A stretch of 64,000 nucleotides of DNA from Siccirubricoccus deserti (GTDB lineage Bacteria > Pseudomonadota > Alphaproteobacteria > Acetobacterales > Acetobacteraceae), in NCBI RefSeq assembly GCF_014283215.1, contig NZ_JACOMF010000017.1, forward strand, positions 1 to 64,000, written 5' to 3'. The translations under genes and the position numbers were made by a program. The notes under the pieces are model-generated. The model saw only the letters and a program-made list of their open reading frames with translations. It searched no databases and was not told the origin of the DNA. This document shows, piece by piece, positions 44,336-53,429 of the stretch; the stretch's first letter is position 1, and every line of letters begins with the position of its first letter.

Positions 44336-45304
44336 ATGCAGCGCCGACAGATGCTCGGAACCGCCGTCACCTTGCTGGCCGCGCCGGCCATCGCCCGCGC
44401 CCAGGGCTTCCCCAGCCGCACCGTGCGGCTGATCGTCCCCTATGCCGCGGGCGGCGGCACCGACATCACCGCCCGGCTGGTGGCGCAGCAGGCGGCGGCG
44501 GCCAGCGGCCAGTCCTTCGTGGTGGAGAACCGCGGCGGCGGCGCCTCCATCCCCGGCACCCAGGCGGTGGCGATGGCGGCGCCGGATGGCCATACCCTCG
44601 GCGTGGTGGATCTGGCGCTGGTGACCAACCCCGGCCTCTACGGCAGCCGCCTGCCCTATGACACGGAACGCGACCTGGTCGCCGTCGGTGCCGTGGCGGC
44701 CTCGCCGCATGTGCTGCTGGCCAGCCCCGGGGCGGCGGCGCGCGACCTGGCCGGGCTGCTGGCCGCGGCGAAGGCGAAGCCGGGCGAGGTTCCCTTCGCC
44801 CATGCCGGCAATGGCACCGCCAACCACCTTGCCTCGGTGCAGCTGCAACTGGCCGGTGGGGTGGAGTTCTCGCTGGTCGGCTATCGTGGGGCGGCGCCGG
44901 CGAATGCCGCGGTGGCGGCGAATGAGGTGCCCTACGGGTTCAGCGCCATCCCCTCGGCCAAGGGGCAGATCGAGGGCGGGCTGCTGCGCGCCCTGGCCGT
45001 GACCGGGGAACGCCGCAGTCCCGCATTGCCGGAGGTGCCGACCTTCGCCGAGCTCGGCATGCCGGCGATGGACACCCAATCGGTCTTCGGCGTCATCGCC
45101 CCCGCCGGCGTGCCGGCCGCGATCCTGGCCCGGCTGAATGCGCTGCTGGTGCGGCCGGCGGCGGAGCCGGAGCTGGCGGCGCGGCTCACCGCCATGGGCT
45201 ACAGCATCATGGCCGGCAGCCCGGCGGATTATGCCGCGCTCATCCGGCGCGAGATCGCCAAATGGCGGGAGGTGGTGGCCAAGGCCGGCGTCAAGCCGGA
45301 CTGA
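44336..45304 (+). CDS. Bug/TctC-family solute-binding protein
   Basis: 322 residues. Leader MQRRQMLGTAVTLLAAPAIARAQ (about 23), then VRLIVPYAAGGGTDITARLVAQQ, FVVENRGGGASIPGTQAVAM, VGYRGAAPANAAV. RBS CGGAGGAACC before the ATG. Orphan Bug receptor next to the C-C lyase family gene, divergent from it. Confidence 0.9.
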   Translation: MQRRQMLGTAVTLLAAPAIARAQGFPSRTVRLIVPYAAGGGTDITARLVAQQAAAASGQSFVVENRGGGASIPGTQAVAMAAPDGHTLGVVDLALVTNPGLYGSRLPYDTERDLVAVGAVAASPHVLLASPGAAARDLAGLLAAAKAKPGEVPFAHAGNGTANHLASVQLQLAGGVEFSLVGYRGAAPANAAVAANEVPYGFSAIPSAKGQIEGGLLRALAVTGERRSPALPEVPTFAELGMPAMDTQSVFGVIAPAGVPAAILARLNALLVRPAAEPELAARLTAMGYSIMAGSPADYAALIRREIAKWREVVAKAGVKPD

Positions 45305-45441
45305 CGGCGGCGTGGCGCATCATACCCGCGCCTGCTGACCACGACCAAGGCAAGTGCGGGCGGAACCTCCATTGCATGATGCACCCCGCACCGATGGATG
45401 TATCGCAGCGGCGCCTGAGCCGAGATGGGCCGCGGCCGGCG

Positions 45442-46368
45442 CTATGACCGCGGCGGCTCGCCGCCCACGGTGACGCCGGCCAGGCGCTCCAGCACCTTGA
45501 CGACGGAGGAGCCGTCTTCCTTCCCGTACCCCGCGGCGCGCGCCATCTGGTAGACCTGCTGGGTGAGGTTGGCGAGCAGGATGGGCACGCCGAGCGCTTT
45601 GGCGAAGCCGGTCTCCAGCTCCTGATCCTTGAAGGAGATGTCGGTGGTGCCGGAGGCGGAGAAGTCCCGCCCGATCATCCGCGGCGCGCTGCGCGCGAAG
45701 GCCTGGCTGTGGCCGGTGCTGACGCTGACCACCTGCTCGATCTGCCGCGGGTCGAGCCCCGCCTTGGTGCCGAGCACCAGGGCCTCGGCCACCGCCACGG
45801 TGTTGACCTGCAGCAGCATGTTGTTGAGCAGCTTCATCGCCAGCCCGTTGCCGAGCGCGCCGACGTGGAAGACGTTGCGCCCCATGGCGCGGAACAGGTC
45901 CTCGCAGGCGGCGAAGCCCTCGGCCGGGCCGCCGACGATGACCGAGAGCGTCCCGGCCGCGGCGCCGGTGGTGCCGCCGCTGACCGGCGCGTCCAGCAGG
46001 GTGATGCCCTGTCCGGCCAGCGCCTCGCCCATGCGCCGCAGGGCGAAGGGGTCGATGGTGCTCATGCAGATGACGATGTGGCCACGCCGGGCGCCGTGCA
46101 GGAAGCCGGTGGCGCCGGCGATCACCGCCTCGGCCTGGGCGGTGGTCTCGACCAGGCAGATGGAGCGCGTGGTCTCCCGCGCCACCGCCTGGGGCGTCGC
46201 CGCGACCTCGGCCCCGGCGGCCGAGAGCGCCTGCACCTTGCGCGCGTCGATGTCGTGCACCACCAGCTTCACGCCGGCCTTCAGCAGGTTGCGGGCCATC
46301 GGCCCGCCCATGTTGCCGAGGCCGACGAAGCCGGTCTTGCCCATCGCAGTGCTGTCGGACATGGCCAT
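45442..46368 (-). CDS. 3-hydroxyisobutyrate dehydrogenase-family NAD(P)-dependent oxidoreductase
   Basis: 308 residues. GFVGLGNMGGPMARNLLKAG (13-32), substrate motif DAPVSGGTTGA and the catalytic Lys in GNGLAMKLLNNMLLQ. It oxidises beta-hydroxyacids (or reduces a semialdehyde) in the cytosol. ATG 46368 follows GGGGAGGGGC; an internal ATG six bases later is possible. Downstream of the TRAP operon on the same strand, it may act on the imported acid. Confidence 0.88.
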   Translation of the reverse strand: MAMSDSTAMGKTGFVGLGNMGGPMARNLLKAGVKLVVHDIDARKVQALSAAGAEVAATPQAVARETTRSICLVETTAQAEAVIAGATGFLHGARRGHIVICMSTIDPFALRRMGEALAGQGITLLDAPVSGGTTGAAAGTLSVIVGGPAEGFAACEDLFRAMGRNVFHVGALGNGLAMKLLNNMLLQVNTVAVAEALVLGTKAGLDPRQIEQVVSVSTGHSQAFARSAPRMIGRDFSASGTTDISFKDQELETGFAKALGVPILLANLTQQVYQMARAAGYGKEDGSSVVKVLERLAGVTVGGEPPRS

Positions 46369-46457
46369 GCCCCTCCCCTTGCTTTTGCCGGGCGGCAGCA
46401 TGCAAGGACAGGGCATTGCTGTCACGCGGGGCGGCGCCGCCCCGCGCGACCTGGGCC

Positions 46458-47732
46458 TCAGCGCGGCTGCAGCAGCAGCGCGAAGGAAGGCACGTAGGTG
46501 GTGAGGAACAGCACCGCCAGCATCAGCAGGATCTGCGGCCAGATGGCGCGGGAGATCTGGCCGAGGCTGAGCTTGCTGATCGCCATGCCGATGAACAGGC
46601 AATAGCCGATCGGCGGCGCCGCCATGCCGATGGAGACGTTGGTGACGATGATCGCGCCGAAATGGACCGGGTCCACCCCGAAGCGGGTGGCGATGGCGAT
46701 CAGCATCGGGCCGAGGATGACCATGATGGCGATCTCGTCCATCACCGCCGCCAGCAGGAAGAAGGCGATGTTGAGCGCCGCCAGCGCCAGCCATTTCTGC
46801 TCGATGCTCTGCGCCATCCACTGGGCGAAGTGCAGCGCGATCTGCTCCTGCGCCACCAGGATGCCGAAGCCGGAGGAGACGGCGATGATGGCGCAGACGA
46901 TGCCGCTGGTCCGCATCGCCTGGGCGAAGATCGCGGGAAGCTGCGCCGGCCGCAGCTTGCGCTCGACGAACAGGCCGATCAGCAGCGCGTAGATGCAGGA
47001 GACCGCCGCCGCCTCGGTCGGGGTGACGATGCCGCCGTAGATGCCGCCCAGCACCACCAGCGGCGAGGCCAGCGCCCACTTCCCCTCGTGGAAGGCGCGC
47101 CAGGTCTCGGCCATGCTGGCGCGCGGCAGCCGTGGCACGTTGTTCCGCTTGGCATGCACCCAGCAAATCACCAGCAGCCCGAGAGCCAGGGTGATGCCGG
47201 GGACGATGCCCGAGAGGAAGAGGCGGCTGATCGATTGCTCGGCGATGATGCCCCAGATGATGAAGGCGATGGAGGGCGGGATCAGCGGCCCCAGCACGCC
47301 GGCGCTCACCGCGATGGACGCCGCGAAGGCCGGGCTGTAGCCGGCCCGCGCCATGGCCGGGATCAGGATGGCGCCGATCGCCGCGGTGGTCGCCGGGGCG
47401 CTGCCGGAGATGGCGGAGAACACCAGCGCCGCCAGCACCGCCACCATGGCGAGGCCGCCGGTGCGGTGGCGCACCAGCGTACTGGCGAAATCCACCAGCC
47501 GCTGCGACAGCCCGCCGGCGGTCATCAGCTCGCCGGCCAGCATGAACAGCGGAATCGCCAGCAGGCTGTATTGCTGCGCCCCGCTGATGACGGCCTGCGC
47601 CAGGAAGGCGGGCTCGATATCGGCCAGCACCAGCGCCGCGGTCATCGCCAGGCCGATGGCAATGGCGAAGGGGAAGCCGAGCGCGACCAGCCAGGCGAAG
47701 CCGGCGGTCAGGCACCAGGAGGTAATGCTCAC
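46458..47732 (-). CDS. dctM: TRAP transporter large permease (DctM)
   Basis: 424 residues, about 12 transmembrane helices. YSLLAIPLFMLAGELMTAGGL, LVFSAISGSAPATTAAIGAILIPAM, LGPLIPPSIAFIIWGIIAEQS, IVTPTEAAAVSCIYALLIG and GVDPVHFGAIIVTNVSIGMAAPPIG are the DctM blocks. Starts with GTG (47732), 10 bases past the small-permease stop. Confidence 0.92.
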   Translation of the reverse strand: MSITSWCLTAGFAWLVALGFPFAIAIGLAMTAALVLADIEPAFLAQAVISGAQQYSLLAIPLFMLAGELMTAGGLSQRLVDFASTLVRHRTGGLAMVAVLAALVFSAISGSAPATTAAIGAILIPAMARAGYSPAFAASIAVSAGVLGPLIPPSIAFIIWGIIAEQSISRLFLSGIVPGITLALGLLVICWVHAKRNNVPRLPRASMAETWRAFHEGKWALASPLVVLGGIYGGIVTPTEAAAVSCIYALLIGLFVERKLRPAQLPAIFAQAMRTSGIVCAIIAVSSGFGILVAQEQIALHFAQWMAQSIEQKWLALAALNIAFFLLAAVMDEIAIMVILGPMLIAIATRFGVDPVHFGAIIVTNVSIGMAAPPIGYCLFIGMAISKLSLGQISRAIWPQILLMLAVLFLTTYVPSFALLLQPR

Positions 47733-47742
47733 GGGGTCATGC

Positions 47743-48240
47743 TCATGCGGCAGCCTCGATCCGCGCGGTGAGGCGCTCGGCCGGCCGCAGCGCGCGCTCC
47801 AGCCCGAACAGCGCCATCAGCCCGCCGCAGATCGGCGCCAGGATGTTGAGGATCTCGATCGGGTAGCCGATGGCGGCCGAGACGCTGCCCGAGGTCATGT
47901 CGAGGAAGCGCCAGCCGCTCCAGGCGAGGAAAAGGCCGAGCGCGGCGGTGACCAGCTCCGTCACCCGCTCGGTCCAGGCGCGGAGGCCGGCGGGCAGCAG
48001 CTCCGGCAGCAGGGTCAGCCGGACATGCCAGCCCTCGTGCACGCCGAGCGCCAGCCCGCCGAGCACGCTCCAGCTGAAGAACAGCACCGCCAGCTCCTCG
48101 GACCAGCTCGGGGTGTCGCCGAAGACATAGCGCATCAGCACCTGGTAGCTGATGCACAGCAGCATCAGCGCCGCGGCCAGCCCGACGCTGGCGCGGGTGA
48201 GCCAGGCCACGCCACCGGCAAGCGCCCCGAGCCACCGCAT
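47743..48240 (-). CDS. dctQ: TRAP transporter small permease (DctQ)
   Basis: 165 residues, four membrane helices: LTRASVGLAAALMLLCISYQVLMRYVFGDTPSWSEELAVLFFSWSVLGGLALGVHEGWHVRL is the family signature. Second TRAP system of the window; its stop is followed by dctM with a short gap. Confidence 0.9.
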   Translation of the reverse strand: MRWLGALAGGVAWLTRASVGLAAALMLLCISYQVLMRYVFGDTPSWSEELAVLFFSWSVLGGLALGVHEGWHVRLTLLPELLPAGLRAWTERVTELVTAALGLFLAWSGWRFLDMTSGSVSAAIGYPIEILNILAPICGGLMALFGLERALRPAERLTARIEAAA

Positions 48241-49235
48241 TACTGCACGGCCGCCAGCGCGTCGCGGACGATGTCGGCGCCGATCTGGGCGCGGAAGCGC
48301 TCATACATCGGCATCACCGCGCGGCGGAACGCCGCCTTGTCCGGCACCTCATTCACCTGCATGCCGTTGCGCGCCAGGCTCTCGCGGAAAGCGGCCTGGG
48401 CTGCGGCATTGCTCCGGCGCTGCTCCCGCGTCGCCTCGGCGCCGGCCTCGGTGACCGCAGCCTTCAGGTCGGCCGGCAGCCGGCCGAAGCTGCGCTTCGA
48501 GATCAGCAGCCCGTTCATGCTGTAGATATGGCCGGTGAGCGAGAGGTACTTGGTCACCTCGTAGTATTTGTTCTGGTCGATAACGCCGAGCGGGATCTCC
48601 AGCCCGTCGATGGCGCCCTGCTGCACCGCGGTGAAGGTCTCGCCCCAGGCCATCGGCACGGCATTGCCGCCCAGGCTGCGGTACATCTCGATGAAGATCG
48701 GGCTCTGCAGCACGCGGAATTTGATGCCCTGCAGGTCTTCCGGCTTCACCACCGGCCGGACATTGTTGATCATGTGGCGGAAGCCGCCTTCCATGTAGCC
48801 GATCGGGATCACCCCCTTGGCGTCCAGCTTCTGCCGCAGCTGCTCGCCGACATTGCCGTCCAGCACCTGATGGGCCTGCGCCTCGCTGCCGAACAGGAAG
48901 GGCATGTCGACCAGCTGGAAGGCCTGCTCTATCTGGGCGATCACCGCATTGGTGATGACGCCCATGTCGACGGTGCCGAGCCGCATGCCGTCCAGCATCG
49001 GCCGTTCGTCGCCGATGGCGCGATTGGGGTAGAGCTGGACCTCGATACGGTCGCCAACCCTGGCCGCCAGCGCCTTCTGGAAGGCGCGGGCGCCCGCCGC
49101 ATAGGGGTCGTTGGCGCCGTCGCCACTGGTCCAGCCGAGGCGCAGCACGGTCTTCTGCTGGGCGCGCAGCACGGCCGGGGCCAGGCCGGACAGCAGGGTT
49201 GCGGCGCCGAGGCCGCGTCGGGTGATCAGGGACAT
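48240..49235 (-). CDS. dctP: TRAP transporter solute-binding protein (DctP family)
   Basis: 331 residues with a short leader (RRGLGAATLLSGLAPAVLRAQ). AFQKALAARVGDRIEVQLYPNRAIGDERPMLDGMRLGTVDMGVITNAVIAQIEQAFQLVDMPFLF and GFRHMINNVRPVVKPEDLQGIKFRVLQSPIF are characteristic. Specific ligand not deducible. Stop and small-permease start share 1 base. Confidence 0.9.
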   Translation of the reverse strand: MSLITRRGLGAATLLSGLAPAVLRAQQKTVLRLGWTSGDGANDPYAAGARAFQKALAARVGDRIEVQLYPNRAIGDERPMLDGMRLGTVDMGVITNAVIAQIEQAFQLVDMPFLFGSEAQAHQVLDGNVGEQLRQKLDAKGVIPIGYMEGGFRHMINNVRPVVKPEDLQGIKFRVLQSPIFIEMYRSLGGNAVPMAWGETFTAVQQGAIDGLEIPLGVIDQNKYYEVTKYLSLTGHIYSMNGLLISKRSFGRLPADLKAAVTEAGAEATREQRRSNAAAQAAFRESLARNGMQVNEVPDKAAFRRAVMPMYERFRAQIGADIVRDALAAVQ

Positions 49236-49353
49236 GGGGATCTCCTCCGGTCGATGGAACCATACCGCCTACGCAAGGCGGAACAAACGATGGCAGGGCC
49301 GGCCGGGCGCCTGCCGCATGCGCTCGATGAGCCCGGCTGCGGGCGGGCAGGCG

Positions 49354-50088
49354 CTAGCGTCGCATCAGCGCGCCGAAGCCGGGCACCGCATCCGCCAGCC
49401 CCAGCCGGCGGGTGACGTGCCAGGCCATGATCTGGTTGCTGGTCAGCACCGGCATGCCGAGTTCCGCCTCCAGCGGCGCGATCAGCCCGGCGCTGCGGAT
49501 GGCGGTGCAGCTGATGAAGCAGGCGGCGGCGCCCGGCGCCGCGGCAGCGGCCGCCCGCGCCTGGGCGGCGATGGTCGCCGGCGGGATGCGCGCCATCTCG
49601 GCATTGGTGGCGACGCCGAGGCAGCCGCCGCCGATGGTCTCGATGCCATGGCTGGCGAGGAAGCCGATCTCCCGGTCATGCACCGGCTGGATATAGGGCG
49701 TGACCAGCAGCAGCCGGCGCACGCCGAGCAGCGCCAGCGCCGTGACGATGCCATCGGCGGTGGCGCAGGCCGGCAGGCCGGCCGCCGCCTCGATGCGCCG
49801 GCGGATGTCCTCGGCCATGGCCGGGGCGAAGGTGGAGACGGCGGTGCAGTGGAAGCCGATCAGCGCCGGCTGCGCATCCGCCAGCAGCCTTGCGGCGGCT
49901 TCCAGCCCTTCCGCCATCTTCAGCAGCTCCGCCTCGCTGCTGCCGCGCAGCTCCAGCCGCGTCACCAGCCCGGTGACACCACGCGGCAGCATGGCGTGCA
50001 GCTCCGGCTCCGCCACCGAATTGCCGGATGGCACGAGGAAGCCGATGCGGCCGCGGTCGCCGTAGTCGATGCCGGCCGGCGCGGTCAC
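49354..50088 (-). CDS. Maleate isomerase/arylmalonate decarboxylase-like (Asp/Glu racemase superfamily)
   Basis: 244 residues. N-terminal GRIGFLVPSGNSVAEPELHAMLP and two cysteines at the family positions: Cys81 (GFHCTAVST) and Cys194 (FISCTAIRS). Both being Cys favours isomerase/racemase chemistry over a one-Cys decarboxylase. It overlaps the next gene (50085-50088), implying a shared operon with the NMT1-like protein. Confidence 0.82.
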   Translation of the reverse strand: MTAPAGIDYGDRGRIGFLVPSGNSVAEPELHAMLPRGVTGLVTRLELRGSSEAELLKMAEGLEAAARLLADAQPALIGFHCTAVSTFAPAMAEDIRRRIEAAAGLPACATADGIVTALALLGVRRLLLVTPYIQPVHDREIGFLASHGIETIGGGCLGVATNAEMARIPPATIAAQARAAAAAAPGAAACFISCTAIRSAGLIAPLEAELGMPVLTSNQIMAWHVTRRLGLADAVPGFGALMRR

Positions 50089-50984
50089 AGGGACGCCCGG
50101 GCCGCCGCCAGCCAGCCGCGGTCGATGTAGTCGGCGGCGCGGCGCGGCCGGGCGGGCAGGTCGCGGATCAGCGCGCTGATGTCGATCAGCGCCTGCACCC
50201 CGGCCTCGCTGGCCTCGCCGTCGCGCGGGAAGATCGCCTCGCGGGTGTACTGCTCCCAGGCGCGGTCGGCGTAGCGCTGGGCGATGCCGGATTCCTGCAT
50301 GGCGAGGCGGCTGGCGGTGGCCTGGTCGGTGTAGAAGCGCTCATGCGCGCGCAGGAAGGCGCGGCAGAAGCGCAGCATGGTGTCGCGGTTGGCCTCCGCC
50401 CAGCCGGCATCCACGTCGAGGCTGGTGAACTGGAAATCCGGCACTTCCTCGCGCGGGTTGCCGAGCGAGACGAAGCCCTGGTCCAGCGCGATCTGGTCGA
50501 GCGGCGCGCCCTGCAGCCCGGCGTCGATCTCGCCGCTGCGCAGCATGTCCCAGCGCGCCAGGATCGGCCCGCAGGGCACCAGGGTGAAATCCTCCGGATA
50601 GCGCAGCCCGCGTGCCGCCAGCAGCTTGATGATCAGCGAGGAGGAGCCGGCCCGCAGCGAGGAGACGCCGATCCGCCTGCCGCGCAGGTCGGCGTAGTCG
50701 CGCAGGCCGGCCCGGCCGATGAAGGAGAAGGGCAGGCGGTTGACGTTGCCGCCGATGATCCGCTGGCGGCCGCCGGCCTCGGCGTCCAGGATGACATGCT
50801 CGGTGACGCCGTATGCGAGCTGGGCGCGGCCGTCGCGCAGCCGGTCGTTCACCTCCTCGATGCCCTCGATGTGGTCGATCCGGACCTCCAGCCCCTCCGC
50901 CGCGAAGAGGCCGGCATGCAGGGCGATCCAGGCCGGCAGGTTGAAGTAGTTGCGGGAGACGACGGCTAGGGTCAGCGGCAGCAT
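50085..50984 (-). CDS. NMT1/ThiY-like substrate-binding-fold protein without signal peptide
   Basis: 299 residues. LTLAVVSRNYFNLPAWIALHAGLF, RLRDGRAQLAYGVTEHVILDAEAGG and LRGRRIGVSSLRAGSSSLIIKLLAARGL match the SsuA/ThiY or 4,5-dihydroxyphthalate decarboxylase group. No leader is visible from ATG 50984, so it is probably cytosolic: a decarboxylase-like enzyme or sensor rather than a transport receptor. Coupled to the isomerase-like gene downstream. Confidence 0.7.
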   Translation of the reverse strand: MLPLTLAVVSRNYFNLPAWIALHAGLFAAEGLEVRIDHIEGIEEVNDRLRDGRAQLAYGVTEHVILDAEAGGRQRIIGGNVNRLPFSFIGRAGLRDYADLRGRRIGVSSLRAGSSSLIIKLLAARGLRYPEDFTLVPCGPILARWDMLRSGEIDAGLQGAPLDQIALDQGFVSLGNPREEVPDFQFTSLDVDAGWAEANRDTMLRFCRAFLRAHERFYTDQATASRLAMQESGIAQRYADRAWEQYTREAIFPRDGEASEAGVQALIDISALIRDLPARPRRAADYIDRGWLAAARASL

Positions 50985-51108
50985 GGCGTGGTCCTGGGCG
51001 GGTTGGCGCCCCTTCAGCATCCTCCGGGTGCCGCTGTCAAACCGGCGGCGGCATGGCTGGACCGGCCGGCGGCGGCGCGGCAGGCTGGCGTCCCGCCTCT
51101 GCGAAGCC

Positions 51109-52143
51109 ATGACCATGCCCTCCGACACGCTGCCGCCCCCCTCCCCGCCGGCCGAGATCCTCGCCGGGCTGCGCGCGATGGGACTGCTGCCGCCCGGGGT
51201 GGCGGTGCAGGGCGAGCCGCTGACCGGCGGCGTCTCCTCCGACATCTGGCGGGTGACGCTGCCCGGCCGGGGAGAGGTCTGCGTCAAGCGCGCCCTGCCG
51301 AAGCTGAAGGTCGCCGCCGACTGGCGGGCGCCGGTATCGCGCAATCTCTACGAGGCCCGCTGGATGCGCCGCGCCGCCGCCGCGGCGCCCGGGGCCGTGC
51401 CGGCTTTGCTCGGCCAGGACGAGGCGACCGGGGCGCTGGCGATGGAATGGCTGCCGCCGGCCAAGAACGCGCTGTGGAAATCCCGCCTGCGCGATGGCCA
51501 CGCCGACCCCGGCTTCGCCGCCGAGGTGGCGCGGCGGCTGGCGCGCATCCATGCCGCGACCGCCGCCGATCCCACGGTCGCCGCGGAATTCCCGACCGAT
51601 GCCATCTTCCACGCCATCCGGCTGGAGCCCTATCTGCTGGCCGCCGCCCGCGCCCACCCCGATCGCGCCGCGGCGCTGGAGGCGCTGGTGGCGACCACCG
51701 CCGGCACGAAGCGGGCGCTGGTCCATGGCGACGTCAGCCCGAAGAACATCCTGGACGGTCCAGGCGGGCCGGTGTTCCTCGACGCCGAATGCGCCTGGTG
51801 GGGCGACCCGGCCTTCGACCTGGCCTTCTGCCTCAACCATCTGCTGCTGAAATGCCTCTGGACGCCGGCCGTCCGCGCCGGCTTCCTGGCCTGCTTCGAC
51901 GCCCTCGCCAGCACCTACCTGGCTGGAGTGGATTGGGAGCCGGCGGCGGCGATCGAGGCCCGCACCGCGCATCTGCTGCCCGGGCTGTTCCTCGCCCGGG
52001 TCGACGGCAAGAGCCCGGTCGAGTACCTGACCGCGGAGAGGGACAAGGACCGGGTGCGGCGGGTGGCGCGGGCGCTGCTGGCGGCGCCGGTCGAGCGGCT
52101 CGGCGCCGTCCGGGCCGCCTGGGGGGAGGAGTTGGAGCGATGA
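51109..52143 (+). CDS. APH-family phosphotransferase (small-molecule kinase)
   Basis: 344 residues. Nucleotide loop GGVSSDIWRVTLPGRGEVCVKRAL with Lys60, the catalytic loop VHGDVSPKNIL (205-215) and metal Asp225 in FLDAECAWWGDPAFD. It is a choline/aminoglycoside-type kinase; the NH-terminal 20 residues are Pro-rich. The first gene of a plus-strand set whose next start overlaps its stop (ATGA at 52140), so it likely makes the phosphorylated substrate used by the enolase-like protein. Confidence 0.85.
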   Translation: MTMPSDTLPPPSPPAEILAGLRAMGLLPPGVAVQGEPLTGGVSSDIWRVTLPGRGEVCVKRALPKLKVAADWRAPVSRNLYEARWMRRAAAAAPGAVPALLGQDEATGALAMEWLPPAKNALWKSRLRDGHADPGFAAEVARRLARIHAATAADPTVAAEFPTDAIFHAIRLEPYLLAAARAHPDRAAALEALVATTAGTKRALVHGDVSPKNILDGPGGPVFLDAECAWWGDPAFDLAFCLNHLLLKCLWTPAVRAGFLACFDALASTYLAGVDWEPAAAIEARTAHLLPGLFLARVDGKSPVEYLTAERDKDRVRRVARALLAAPVERLGAVRAAWGEELER

Positions 52144-53429
52144 GCACAACCGCGATCGCCTCGATGCGGGGCCGCCGGGTCTGGGACAGCCGCGGCCGGC
52201 CGACGGTGGAGGCCGAGATGGTGCTCGCCGGCGGCGCCATGGGCAGGGCCATCGCTCCGGCCGGCGCCTCCACCGGCTCCGGCGAGGCACTCGATCTGCG
52301 GGACGGCGGCGCGGCCTTCGGTGGCTATGACGTGACCCGCGCGGTGGCGGCGGTGAATGAGGTGCTGGCGCCGGCGCTGCGCGGCATGGATGCGGCCGAT
52401 CAGACGGGGTTGGATGCGCGGCTGATCGCGCTGGACGGCACGCCGGACAAGTCGCGCCTCGGCGCCAATGCCCTGCTGAGCGTCTCCATGGCCGCCGCCC
52501 ATGCCGCGGCGGCGGCGGCCGGCCAGCCGCTCTACCGCCATCTCGGCGGCGAGGCGGCGACCCTGATGCCGCTGCCGCAGATACAGATCTTCGGCGGCGG
52601 CGCGCATGCGGGCCGGCGGGTCGATGTGCAGGATTTCCTGGTGATGTGCCCCGCCGCCGGCAGCTTCGCCGAGGCGCTGGACTGGACCGCCGAGGTCTAC
52701 CGTGCCGCCGGGGCGCTGATGAAGCAGGCCGGCGGCTTGCAGGGCGTGGCCGACGAGGGCGGCTGGTGGCCGGCCTTCTCGGCCAATGAACAGGCGCTGG
52801 AGATGCTGGTGCGGGCGATCGAGCAGGCGGGCTTCGCGCCGGGCCGGCAGGTGGCCATCGCCCTCGACATCGCGGCTTCGGAATTCGGCCGAGGCGGCCG
52901 GTACAAGCTTGGGCTGGAGGGTCGCACGCTGGACACCGGCGGGATGATCGACCTGCTGACCGGCTGGATCGACGCCTATCCCATCGCCTCCATCGAGGAT
53001 CCGCTGGCCGAGGATGATGCCGAAGGCTTCGCCGCCTTCACCCGCGCCGTCGGCGACCGGGTGCAGGTGGTGGGCGATGATTTCCTGGTGACCGACGCCG
53101 CGCGGCTTCGCGCCGCCGCCGCCGCCGGCGCCGCCAACACCGTGCTGATCAAGCCCAATCAGCGCGGCACCTTGAGCGAGACCCGCGCCGCCTGGGATGC
53201 AGCGCGGGAACTCGGCTATGCCGGCATCGTCTCCGCCCGCTCCGGTGAGACGGAGGATGTCACCATCGTCGATCTCGCCATCGGCTGGGGCGTCGGCCAG
53301 CTCAAGGTCGGCTCCTTCGCGCGCTCCGAGCGCATGGCGAAGTGGAACGCGGCGCTGCGGATCGAGGAGGCGCTAGGCGCGCGGTCGCGCTTCGCCGGCG
53401 GCACCCGCCTCGGGCGGTCCCGCCGGTGA
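52140..53429 (+). CDS. Enolase-like protein with altered active site
   Basis: 429 residues, whole-length enolase fold. Kept: His156, Glu206, metal ligands Asp243, Glu286, Asp313, and the lysines Lys338 (LIKPNQRGTLSET) and Lys389 (GQLKVGS). Changed: the PSGAST loop is PAGAST (Ala41), the usual QE is Gln164-Asp165, and the catalytic His of SHRSGE is Ala366 (SARSGETED). Thus the general base chemistry is retained but the phosphate-side groups are not typical, so phosphoglycerate is unlikely to be the substrate. Probably a second, specialised family member. Stop overlaps the next gene (GTGA). Confidence 0.85.
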   Translation: MSTTAIASMRGRRVWDSRGRPTVEAEMVLAGGAMGRAIAPAGASTGSGEALDLRDGGAAFGGYDVTRAVAAVNEVLAPALRGMDAADQTGLDARLIALDGTPDKSRLGANALLSVSMAAAHAAAAAAGQPLYRHLGGEAATLMPLPQIQIFGGGAHAGRRVDVQDFLVMCPAAGSFAEALDWTAEVYRAAGALMKQAGGLQGVADEGGWWPAFSANEQALEMLVRAIEQAGFAPGRQVAIALDIAASEFGRGGRYKLGLEGRTLDTGGMIDLLTGWIDAYPIASIEDPLAEDDAEGFAAFTRAVGDRVQVVGDDFLVTDAARLRAAAAAGAANTVLIKPNQRGTLSETRAAWDAARELGYAGIVSARSGETEDVTIVDLAIGWGVGQLKVGSFARSERMAKWNAALRIEEALGARSRFAGGTRLGRSRR

